Assembly (NCBI GenBank): GCA_036971475.1
Contig: JBAIZL010000001.1
Location: forward strand, 288,669,925-288,733,924
DNA from: Prosapia bicincta
Taxonomy: Eukaryota > Arthropoda > Insecta > Hemiptera > Cercopidae
Reading direction: 5' to 3'
Length of the DNA stretch: 64,000 bases
In this document: one piece after another, positions 43,516 through 54,479 of the stretch
Layout of the letters: every line of letters begins with the position of its first letter
How positions within the stretch are numbered: the stretch's first letter is position 1
The notes under the pieces: model-generated
The model's input: the letters and a program-made list of their open reading frames with translations, nothing else
Told to the model about the DNA's origin: nothing
Database searches by the model: none
Position numbers and translations under genes: made by a program

Positions 43516-46500
43516 TGATTGTAATGTATGTGTATTATTATATAGGTAAATTGTAATGTATGTATATTGTAATGTATGTTGTAATGTATGTATTTTGTAA
43601 TGTATGTTTGTTGTAATGTATGTTTACTGTAATTTATGTATATTGTAATGTATGTGTATTATTATGTAGCTATATTGTAATGTATGTTGTAATGTATGTA
43701 TATTGTAATGTATGTATTTTGTAATGTATGTTTGTTGTAATGTAGGCTATGTTGTAATGTTTGTTTATTGTAATGTATGTTAATGTATGTATATTGTAAT
43801 GTATGTTTATTGTAATGTAGGCTATGTTGTAATGTATGTATATTGTAATGTATGTATTTTGTAATGTAAGTTTGTTGTAATGTTTGTTTATTGTAATGTA
43901 TGTATATAGTAATGTATGTTTATTGTAATGTATATTAATGTATGTTTATTGTAATGTAGGCTATGTTGTAATGTATGTTAATGTATGTATATTGTAATGT
44001 ATTTTTGTTGTAATGTAGGCTATGTTGTAATGTATGTTTATTGTAATGTATGTTAATGTATGTATATTGTAATGTATGTTTGTTGTAATGTAGGCTATGT
44101 TGTAATGTATGTTTATTGTAATGTATGTTAATGTATGTATATTGTAATGTATGTTTATTGTAATGTAGGCTATGTTGTAATGTATGTTTATTGTAATGTA
44201 TGTTAATGTATGTATATTGTAATGTAGGCTATGTTGTAATGTATGTATATTGTAATATATGTTGTAATGTATGTTTATTGTAATGTATGTTAATGTATGT
44301 TTATTGTAATGTAGGCTATGTTGTAATGTATGTTTATTGTAATGTATGTTAATGTATGTATATTGTAATGTATGTTTGTTGTAATGTAGGCTATGTTGTA
44401 ATGTATGTTTATTGTAATGCATGTTAATGTATGTATATTGTAATGTAGGCTATGTTGTAATGTATGTATATTGTAATATATGTTGTAATGTATGTTTATT
44501 GTAATGTATGTTAATGTAAGTTTATTGTAATGTAGGCTATGTTGTAATGTATGTTTATTGTAATGTATGTTAATGTATGTATATTGTAATGTAGGGTATG
44601 TTGTAATGTATGTATATTGTAATATATGTTGTAATGTATGTATATTGTAATGTATGTTTATTGTAATGTATGTTAATGTATGTTTATTATAATGTAGGCT
44701 GTGTTGTAATGTATGTTTATTGTAATGTATGTTAATGTATGTATATTGTAATGTATGTTTGTTGTAATGTAGGCTATGTTGTAATGTATGTTTATTGTAA
44801 TGTATGTTAATGTATGTATATTGTAATGTATGTTTGTTGTAATGTCTGTTAATGTATGTATATTGTAATGTATGTTTATTGTAATGTATGTTAATGTATG
44901 TATATTGTAATGTATGTTTGTTGTAATTTATTCTATGTTGTAATGTATGTTTATTGTAATGTATGTTAATGTATGTATATTGTAATGTAGGCTATGTTGT
45001 AATGTATGTATATTGTAATATATGTTGTAATGTATGTATATTGTAATGTATGTTTATTGTAATGTAGGCTATGTTGTAATGTATGTTTATTGTAATGTAT
45101 GTTAATGAATGTATATTGTAATGTAGGCTATGTTGTAATGTATGTTTATTGTAATGTATGTTAATGTATGTATATTCTAATGTAGGCTATGTTGTAATGT
45201 ATGTATATTGTAATGTATGTATTTTGTAATGTAAGTTTGTTGTAATGTTTGTTTATTGTAATGTATGTATATAGTAATGTATGTTTATTGTAATGTATAT
45301 TAATGTATGTTTATTGTAATGTAGGCTATGTTGTAATGTATGTTAATGTATGTATATTGTAATGTATTTTTGTTGTAATGTAGGCTATGTTGTAATGTAT
45401 GTTTATTGTAATGTATGTTAATGTATGTATATTGTAATGTATGTTTGTTGTAATGTAGGCTATGTTGTAATGTAAGTTTATTGTAATGTATGGTAATGTA
45501 TGTATATTGTAATGTATGTTTATTGTAATGTAGGCTATGTTGTAATGTATGTTTATTGTAATGTATGTTAATGTATGTATATTGTAATGTAGGCTATGTT
45601 GTAATGTATGTATATTGTAATATATGTTGTAATGTATGTTTATTGTAATGTATGTTAATGTATGTTTATTGTAATGTAGGCTATGTTGTAATGTATGTTT
45701 ATTGTAATGTATGTTAATGTATGTATATTGTAATGTATGTTTGTTGTAATGTAGGCTATGTTGTAATGTATGTTTATTGTAATGCATGTTAATGTATGTA
45801 TATTGTAATGTATGTTTGTTGTAATGTAGGCTATGTTGTAATGTATGTTTATTGTAATGCATGTTAATGTATGTATATTGTAATGTAGGCTATGTTGTAA
45901 TGTATGTATATTGTAATATATGTTGTAATGTATGTTTATTGTAATGTATGTTAATGTAAGTTTATTGTAATGTAGGCTATGTTGTAATGTATGTTTATTG
46001 TAATGTATGTTAATGTATGTATATTGTAATGTAGGGTATGTTGTAATGTATGTATATTGTAATATATGTTGTAATGTATGTATATTGTAATGTATGTTTA
46101 TTGTAATGTATGTTAATGTATGTTTATTATAATGTAGGCTGTGTTGTAATGTATGTTTATTGTAATGTATGTTAATGTATGTATATTGTAATGTATGTTT
46201 GTTGTAATGTAGGCTATGTTGTAATGTATGTTTATTGTAATGTATGTTAATGTATGTATATTGTAATGTATGTTTGTTGTAATGTCTGTTAATGTATGTA
46301 TATTGTAATGTATGTTTATTGTAATGTATGTTAATGTATGTATATTGTAATGTATATTTGTTGTAATTTATTCTATGTTGTAATGTATGTTTATTGTAAT
46401 GTATGTTAATGTATGTATATTGTAATGTAGGCTATGTTGTAATGTATGTATATTGTAATATATGTTGTAATGTATGTATATTGTAATGTATGTTTATTGT

Positions 46501-47095
46501 ATTGTCTGTTTATTGTAATGTAGGCTATGTTGTAATGTATGTATATTGTAATATATGTTGTAATGTATGTATATTGTAATGTATGTTTGTTGTAATATAT
46601 GTATATTGTAATGTATGTTTATTGTAATGTCTGTTTATTGTAATGTAGGCTATGTTGTAATGTATGTATATTGTAATATATGTTGTAATGTATGTATATT
46701 GTAATGTATGTTTGTTGTAATATATGTATATTGTAATGTATGTTTATTGTAATGTCTGTTGTAATGTATGTATATTGTAATGCATGTTTATTGTAATGTA
46801 TGTTGTAATGTATGCATACTGTAATGTATGTATATTGTAATGTATGCATACTGTAATGTATGTATATTGTAATGTATGTTTATTGTAATGTACGTTGCAA
46901 TGTATGTATATTGTAATGTATGTATATTTTAATGTAAGTATATAGTATTGTATGTGTATTTTATGTATATTGTAATGTACATGTATTGAGATATATGTGT
47001 ATTACACATTACATTACAATTAATGTACGTCTATTTTCATGTAGGTATATTGTAATGTGAGTATTTTGTAATGGGTGCATATATTGTAATGTAAT
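43516..47095. repeat. TTGTAATGTATGT(A/T)TA minisatellite, ~3.6 kb
   Basis: Short units built on TTGTAATGTATGT, with variants TATATTG, TTTATTG, TTTGTTG and TAGGCTATG, fill the block. The top strand is almost free of C except in TAGGCTATG. A long internal duplication is present (about 43800-45060 versus 45165-46500). The long minus-strand frames here are repeat artefacts. Confidence 0.95.
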
Positions 47096-47879
47096 AATAT
47101 GAAATGAACATTTACTTTATATCCTATTGTTTTGTACTCGTTGCTACATTGAGGTTTCTTTTCCCATTTGACAAGTTTAAAGCAATATTTTTATTTTTCA
47201 AACCTGAAATAAGTTGATTCTTGTTCAGAATGTCTGTTTAAGTAGGAAATGAGAAATAAAATAAGTCAAGTCGATTACCATTTTGTAAAAAGTACACAGC
47301 CTTGTTTAAAGTACGCATTAGGCATAATTATATTCAACCCCTTTAAATTTACTCTACTTTGTTTTTTAATGATAACTTGTCAGTAATTTAATGCAAAAAA
47401 TTAGTGATATTTTAAAAAGGAAAATTTAAAGCTTTAAATTTATTACATATAGTACAAGTTTACAAAGTCATATAAAAAGTAAATGTGAATTAAACAATTT
47501 TATAATATCCTATTAATTTGGAAAATCTGTCCAGATAATTAGATGAGCAGTTTGACTTCAAATATGTAGGGTAAATGGCATTAATACTCTCTAGTAGTTT
47601 CGTACGCGCACGCGCACAAACACATAGCCTACACACAAATAAATCTGTCATTACTTACAGGAGTGGAAAATTTTAGGAGCATGATTAAACTCAACACAAT
47701 TAGGTTTTCTGTTAAATATTAAAATATATATATATCTTCACAGAAATTTACAGTAGGTCTACATTTTTATATATACAAATATTTGGTTTTTTATTACAAT
47801 TAATATTTAAAAGATATGAATTACATTACATTTTATTTAGGGGGGGATAAAATTAAAGTCAGTTTTTTTATATAAATAA

Positions 47880-48260
47880 TAACCTTTGATTTTTCAGAGC
47901 GTTGTTGCAAATTTATTACCGCTTTAATACAGAGTGAGGTTTCATCGTAACAGGATCCCAGCACGATCGCTTCGTGAAGGACATTTGCTCGGTCTCACAA
48001 AACCAGGCTCAATCGGGCCGGCTTAATGAATTTTCTCGCCTAACGATATATTTTTTCTTGTTTGACAAAATGAAATGGTCTGTAATTAATTAAAGGCTGC
48101 ATTATGAGGAGCGGTAAATAACGCCAGGCTTCGGGTACGCGTGCCTTTATGTAAATATTCCAAATGTGGACTCCCCGCTGCGACCCCGCATTGTATCTAC
48201 ATCTCGGCCTTCCGTATCCATTCACCACTTCCCAAGTCACGTGATTTATGGATTTGTAAA
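47880..48260. promoter_or_regulatory. GC-richer unique block, candidate regulatory element
   Basis: It is unique, non-repetitive and compositionally distinct from its flanks, with homeodomain-type TAATTAATTAAA, ATTATGAGGAGCGGTAAATA and a CACGTGA E-box. There is no convincing coding frame with splice sites. It lies between the SAM exon and the candidate first exon. Inference only. Confidence 0.3.
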
Positions 48261-48819
48261 CACCGGTTACTCCTACAAACAGAAGGCACCTCGGTACAAA
48301 CCAATAATAATGTGCGACTTTATGATTGCTTTAATCTAATTAAGTATGGTCAATGTTTACAAAATTACCAATGCCTTTCTACGGTTGCTGGAGCAGAATG
48401 AGAAAGGGTCGGTGGGAGTTTGAGGAAACTAGAAAAGCGCTATGAACTTCTTGGAGGAGTTTTAATATAAATTGAAAGGGCTAATCCTAGTCGGTAGAGG
48501 ACTCGTGGATGACCGAGCCTACGCGATGCTATATATACAACACTTTCAGTACCAGATGATCATTATAATTTCTTAGTTCTACCTCATTCCATCTAACTTT
48601 CATTTATTTTTTCTTATATCATGGTGCAACAGGTGGACAAGTATTTATGGCCTCGATAGAGAATGGGTCTTCTTGAGGTGCCTACTGCTCACGCGATGAT
48701 TGTCTCTACATCCTTTACCTGGGGATTTTATGTTCCTCTACTTTCACAAACCTTTCCTACAACTTTGTTACGTTATTAGCAATACTGGATGATCGCTTTT
48801 ATCGCAACAAATCTACACT

Positions 48820-49275
48820 TTAAGGGAACGAATCACTTCCTGTTTGCATCCAGTAACTCACAGACTGACTACAGAAGAAGACTAAACGCCCTCGTAAATG
48901 CCGTGTGGGTACTAATTTCCTGGGGCTCCCGAGCCACGTAGACATCATCATGAAATTGGGAAAAAACTGACCAACTAGCCAAGCAGGGAACAACCCTCCC
49001 ATAGCCTGAGCATCTGAGTTCACCCCAGTCCTCCAAGTCCCTAACGAAACTGACCACCAAAAAAGGAACCAAGTCCGATTGAGGGAACTCTCGACGAATA
49101 AACGATGGTAAAGTCTCGGAGGGATCAATTTAGCATAGTCTCCCCGAGCTTTTAGCTTTACACCATCTAGAAAGACTACCTTACTGCGCACATCCGCCGC
49201 ATTCATGTCCTGCCCTGAGTGTCTGATGTGTGGTGGTAAGTCATGAATGCCAAATACCTTCAGGATTTCTCAGAT
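48820..49275 (-). other. Unrecognised ~150-codon open frame
   Basis: The minus-strand frame opens after a stop near 49272 and reads EILKVFGIHDLPPHIRHSGQ, DMNAADVRSKVVFLDGVKLK, LIPPRLYHRLFVESSLN, ending at 48820. It is GC-richer than the surroundings and protein-like, but I recognise no domain. It has no obvious splice context; a fragment of an unknown transposon ORF is likely. Confidence 0.35.
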
Positions 49276-49339
49276 CCAGGGTTGCGATAGTTCTTCAAGG
49301 AATCCCATAACTACTGGTCAGCGCGTCGCCAAATGGCTG

Positions 49340-50010
49340 AACTGGGAAGGTTAGACGTTTGCTAGTAAGTTCTCCGTAAATGTTATTATTTTAATTAACG
49401 TTGTTTGGCGGTTGCTATGTATTTATGGTTTCCTATACCTAATAGTAAATACGGAACTCAAATAGAACTTTCTGAAGGACTTTGTTTATGTATTGAAAAA
49501 ACCGATTCCTCAAAATAAATTAATATAAAAATGTAGCCACATTAATAAGAGTAGGCCTAGGTATTATTATTTACATTGTCTGAAAGTGTGCCAACTTCAT
49601 TAGTCATTTACTTGATGCCAATACTAACTTGTCATTACTAACAGATCCAACCGGGAAAAAATACCAAAATATCGGCCGTGTATGGCTATATAAATCTACT
49701 CAAAGGGCACAAATAGCTGGTAAACAACTGAACTGTTTGTGAAAATCCTGTAATTTTAGATATAATCTATTGCCCGTCACTCTGTTTAAAAAAGGTTTAG
49801 GACTTTTATAAGAATAATACAAATGTGTATTTTTATTTCCTATAATTTCGAATTTTGTTAAAAATTAGTCCAAATAAAACGAACCTGTCAGTACTACGAC
49901 ACGGGTAACAACCGTACTGTGTTTAACGAGAAATACCGACTGTGTTGAGAATGACTTAAAGGCCGATCTTGTGTTATTACCCAGTATGTTATAATAGCTG
50001 TTGTTTCTTT
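49340..50010. other. AT-rich non-coding
   Basis: No coding, RNA or repeat feature was recognised. Confidence 0.4.
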
Positions 50011-50016
50011 GTCCGC

Positions 50017-50136
50017 TCACGTGCCAGTTAATAAGAGGAGGAAGAAGAAGAAGCAGGGGGAATCGTGTGCTGCCGGGCTGCGTGATCTAGTAAGCTGTGG
50101 GCTGTAGACGGCCTCCAAGCCGTGAGCGGGCGCCAT
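50017..50136 (-). CDS. Candidate small ORF / first exon (weak)
   Basis: On the minus strand, AAAATGGCG opens 39 codons: MAPAHGLEAVYSPQLTRSRS, PAAHDSPC, then a Phe/Leu run and TGA. An upstream in-frame ATG six codons earlier (MIHYSK) is bounded by a stop. CACGTGAGC near the end could serve as a splice donor. The block is GC-rich, and the ATGGCG context coincides with a YY1/Pho-type AAAATGGCG motif. It might be a 5' exon of the SAM gene or of nothing; the Phe/Leu run comes from a CTT-rich tract. Confidence 0.22.
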   Translation of the reverse strand: MAPAHGLEAVYSPQLTRSRSPAAHDSPCFFFFLLLLTGT

Positions 50137-50673
50137 TTTGGAATAATGTATCATAACTCAGAGTGTCAACATGTAGAGTGGTTTCGATACAGGATGGTCC
50201 TGGGGAAGAGAAATCGATAATCGATTTGTGAATTACAACAGTTTGTGAGGCAACAGACTATCATGTATTATACACAGTTTTGGGAAAATTAGAGAGAATT
50301 AGAATTGTATTGAGTCTGATTTTAAGTCGGCCCAAAAATTATAGTAGGTTTTACTTTAACGCACTGAATTTTAGAATTTAAAAAGTTTTTTTTTGCCCAA
50401 GGTAACGTCTGCGCCAAATATTTACAAAATGCAATTACTTACTCAAAATCATTACTTAATTCACCTAATAAATGTACATTATGTGGCGAACTAATATATT
50501 AATATAATATACCAGTGTTTCTTGGTTTTTAATTAGGTTTAATAATGTAGATTTATTCTTAAATATTGAAGTTTTTTTTATGTATTTAACTATAATAGAT
50601 TTCAGCTCTGGAGGGTATAATCTACCTGCCAATAGTGAATTCTTTGCAACAATAAATATATAAAAGGAAAAAA

Positions 50674-50676
<3 letters not shown>

Positions 50677-50743
<67 letters not shown>

Positions 50744-50783
50744 TGAGGATAATTTATTATTATTATATATATATATATATATA
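50677..50783. repeat. (AT)n microsatellites
   Basis: About 32 AT units (50677-50742), a short break, then about 10 more (50764-50783). A further (TA)n run is at 51401-51420. Confidence 0.95.
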
Positions 50784-50789
50784 ATCCTA

Positions 50790-51640
50790 TAAAATCGCTT
50801 AGTCTATAATCGCTTTCCTAAAACTGTAAAAATATCCATCTTCATTCCTCATTAAATCATTTGTTTCCTTTCTGCCCTCTAAGTGTAGGTTTCAGTCGAA
50901 GAGGATGTCGGGTTTCCCTGGAGGCGTCATTAATATCTTAAAACGCCTCACCAAAGTCTTTCGCGTGGAACCATAGGCGCCATCTATTAAATTAAATGTT
51001 AATTCGTTGGATTTATTATGCTTAAATACTTGTTTATTAAAGTTACGCCGAGGAAGCGCCTACAAAATATTACCTATGCTAATTTATTAACAGAATGGCG
51101 TTGAGAACGTTGTAAAGTTGAAGGGGTTCGAGCAGAATAAATCAAGTTGTTAGGGCTCTCGGAACAAAACGACTATAGTAAGTTTTATTTAGTAAAATTA
51201 TATTTTTTATATGCATGCCATTATTTTAGGATCTAAATTGTTATAATAGTTTAAACGGGGAATGTTTCATATCTTAATGTTTTTACTATTATCGCATACA
51301 ATAATTAATTGTTTTCTACTTTAAAGCAGAACGATAAGGAAAAGAGAATCAAAATAATACAAATTGTAGCTTTCAGTACATCTAAAAAAATAAGAGTAAC
51401 TATATATATATATATATATACCAAGCACATTTATTCAAATAGTTTTATTTTAAAATATTATAACCTATGGTAAAGTATATTTTACTGGTAATTTTTTTAA
51501 AGATAGGCGTAATGTAATCTTGGTGTGATTTGTTATCGGTGTGTTCACGGCCGTTTTATAACAATGTAGTAATTTACTAACCTCAACATTCACTAACCTC
51601 AACGTTTACTAAAACGATTTTGAAAAGAGCTAAATCCTAC
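50790..51640. other. Unique non-coding DNA
   Basis: It contains AAGTCTTTCGCGTGGAACC and AGGCGCCATCTATTAAAT, the first partly resembling AAAGTCTTTCGCGAAC near 40783, so a small dispersed repeat is possible. No gene is supported. Confidence 0.35.
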
Positions 51641-52834
51641 TTAGCCTGTAACGGCTGATTACTACTTAGTCTGTAACTGCTGGTTTCGACGTAGCCTGTA
51701 ACAGGTGATTACTACTTAGTCTGTAACAGCTGGTTTCGACTTAGCCTGTAACAGGTGATTACTACTTAGCCTGTAACAGGTGATTACTACTTAGTCTGTA
51801 ACAGCTGGTTTCGACTTAGCCTGTAACAGGTGATTACTACTTAGCCTGTAACAGGTGATTACTACTTAGTCTGTAACAGCTGGTTTCGACTTAGCCTGTA
51901 ACAGGTGATTACTACTTAGCCTGTAACAGGTGATTACTAATTAGCCTGTAACAGCTGGTTTCGACTTAGCCTGTAACAGGTGATTACTACTTAGCCTGTA
52001 ACAGGTGATTACTACTTAGTCTGTAACCGCTGGTTTCGACTTAGCCTGTAACAGGTGATTACTACTTAGCCTGTAACAGGTGATTACTAATTAGCCTGTA
52101 ACAGCTGGTTTCGACTTAGCCTGTAACAGGTGATTACTACTTAGCCTGTAACAGGTGATTACTAATTAGTCTGTAACAGCTGGTTTCGACTTAGCCTGTA
52201 ACAGGTGATTACTACTTAGCCTGTAACAGGTGATTACTACTTAGTCTGTAACAGCTGATTTCGACTTAGCCTGTAACAGGTGATTACTACTTAGCCTGTA
52301 ACAGGTGATTACTACTTAGTCTGTAACAGCTGGTTTCGACTTAGCCTGTAACAGGTGATTACTACTTAGCCTGTAACAGGTGATTACTACTTAGTCTGTA
52401 ACAGCTGGTTTCGACTTAGCCTGTAACAGGTGATTACTACTTAGCCTGTAACAGGTGATTACTAATTAGCCTGTAACAGCTGGTTTCGACTTAACCTGTA
52501 ACAGGTGATTACTACTTAGTCTGTAACAGCTGGTTTCGACTTAGCCTGTAACGGCTGATTACTACTTAGTCTGTAACAGCTGGTTTCGACTTAGCCTGTA
52601 ACAAGTGATTACTACTTAGTCTGTAACAGCTGGTTTCGACTTAGCCTGTAACGGCTGATTACTACTTAGTCTGTAACAGCTGGTTTCGACTTAGCCTGTA
52701 ACAGGCGATTACTACTTAGTCTGTAACAGCTGGTTTCGACTTAGCCTGTAACAGGTGATTACTAATTAGCCTGTAACAGCTGGTTTCGACTTAGCCTGTA
52801 ACAGGTGATTACTACTTAGCCTGTAACAGGTGAT
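51641..52834. repeat. 25-bp minisatellite with 75-bp higher-order unit
   Basis: About 48 units of exactly 25 bp with no length change from first to last. Type A is TTAGCCTGTAACAGGTGATT+ACTAC; type B is TTAGTCTGTAACAGCTGGTT+TCGAC. The usual order is A-A-B. Almost every unit carries an E-box: CAGGTG in A, CAGCTG in B. The flanks are unique, with no coding frame. Confidence 0.97.
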
Positions 52835-54470
52835 ACGTTTTGCTGAGTAAAGTTTCAGCTGTTTATCATCTCGAACAACTTTGAAATATTAATAGTAAGC
52901 CTATATCAGAATAACATCCTAGAATCCGCAACAAGAAATTAATATAATAAATATAAATCAGTATCTAATGTACAATTCAATTATAAAGTATATTTTTAGA
53001 TACTGTTTCTCATAAAATTGTTATCTAGTGATTGAAATTTAGATTAGGTACTGATATAAAATTAATAAATTGATTTATTGTTGTGGATATGGGGTAGCTA
53101 TTGTGATAAACTAACCCCTAAATTGTTGCAGATTCCGAATAATTTTAATGTTAAATATCTACCTCGATCTATAGTTTATCGGTTGTTGAAGTCTCTAAGA
53201 TGTTTACAACACGTCACTACAAACTAGTGTAAGAGTTTCCCTTTATTTCCCGGTACATCTATTTTAATTTCAAATATAAAACTAAAACTAGATTTCTTTC
53301 GGAGCCAAGCTGTAAATGTTTTTACTGATGTATTTCATTTTGTCAATAGATCAGACCCTGACAGAGAATCGTTCGGCGGGAATTCCGTAGAAATTGTTTT
53401 CATTAGTATATATCAATATAAAATTACCATTCCGTGGCAATAAGAAAAATAATAATTATTAATATAGCTTCAGGACATGTTTTGATTCATTTTATCCCAT
53501 TGCATTGGGGGTGGGTAATGTGCATATTTACTACATTGGAATAACCTATGTACAACAGTGGCTTCCGTATAATACGTAAATACCTTTATTATTTTAATGA
53601 ACATTGATTTATTCTGCAGTTTCATTCGACTAACGTTTCCATAATTATTTACTTCTCTAACGTTGTTTGTCATAAAGATTTCAGTTTATTTATAAAAACC
53701 GCAAATAATCTAATCTTAAATCTAATAAAATTTTCGGTTTATTATTTGTAACTATTTCATTTTTATTTTGCCTGGTTTCCAAAATGTTTTTATAGCATAC
53801 ATTAAATTACCTTTTTCTCTCTATTTTCCAAAAGTTATTAGTTTCCTCAACGCGTCACAATTCGAATTGCCCAACTCTTTGCTTAACCTGTTCGCATTAT
53901 TGTAACATTAATCAGTATTGAATACTGCACTTTAACATTTTGGGCTAATCTACATCGTGCTCAACGCATTCAGGCCATCGGTCCTGATGGTTTAACACAT
54001 TTGCTTTCGGTTATTAATAGGCTGTACCGTTGCACGGCACGTTTTGGGGGCAGCCTAACCTCTTCACTGAAGCTCTTCACATTATGAAAACGTGATCAAT
54101 TTTTTCCAACTTCCGACATTTCGAGGATCTGCAAATAGATCCATCAGAGAAACTGTTACAGTGATCCTCCCTTTGTTAAGGTCTTGAGTGAACATCTCAT
54201 TAGCTGACGCTTGAAAGGAACAGTAAAGATGTTTGCATGAGCCGTTATTAAACATCAGGCGAAACGTCTTTCTTCATTGACCGATGCCTTGTCTGCCAAT
54301 TGTCCGATTTTAAGAATTGTTTTGTACTGTTATCCCCAGAACATTATTTTATGTCGCTATCATTCGTCGCTATGACCGTATTTGCTCAAATATTTGTGTT
54401 GTATTTCTTCAATCCACAATAATCCAGAATTTCTTTTTGCATATTAATACCAAGTCAGTTTCTTCACTTC
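52835..54470. other. Unique non-coding DNA
   Basis: No recognisable gene. 53990-54300 is slightly GC-richer but holds only short frames. Confidence 0.4.
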
Positions 54471-54479
54471 CTTAAATTA

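Noticed and set aside
43961..46849. Minus-strand frames of 76-178 codons (HYNKHTLQ repeats)
   Set aside because: Direct translations of the TTGTAATGTATGT array, without non-repeat sequence.
51641..52834. CRISPR-like regular array
   Set aside because: Units are contiguous 25-mers with no unique spacers, and the window is eukaryotic; it is a minisatellite.
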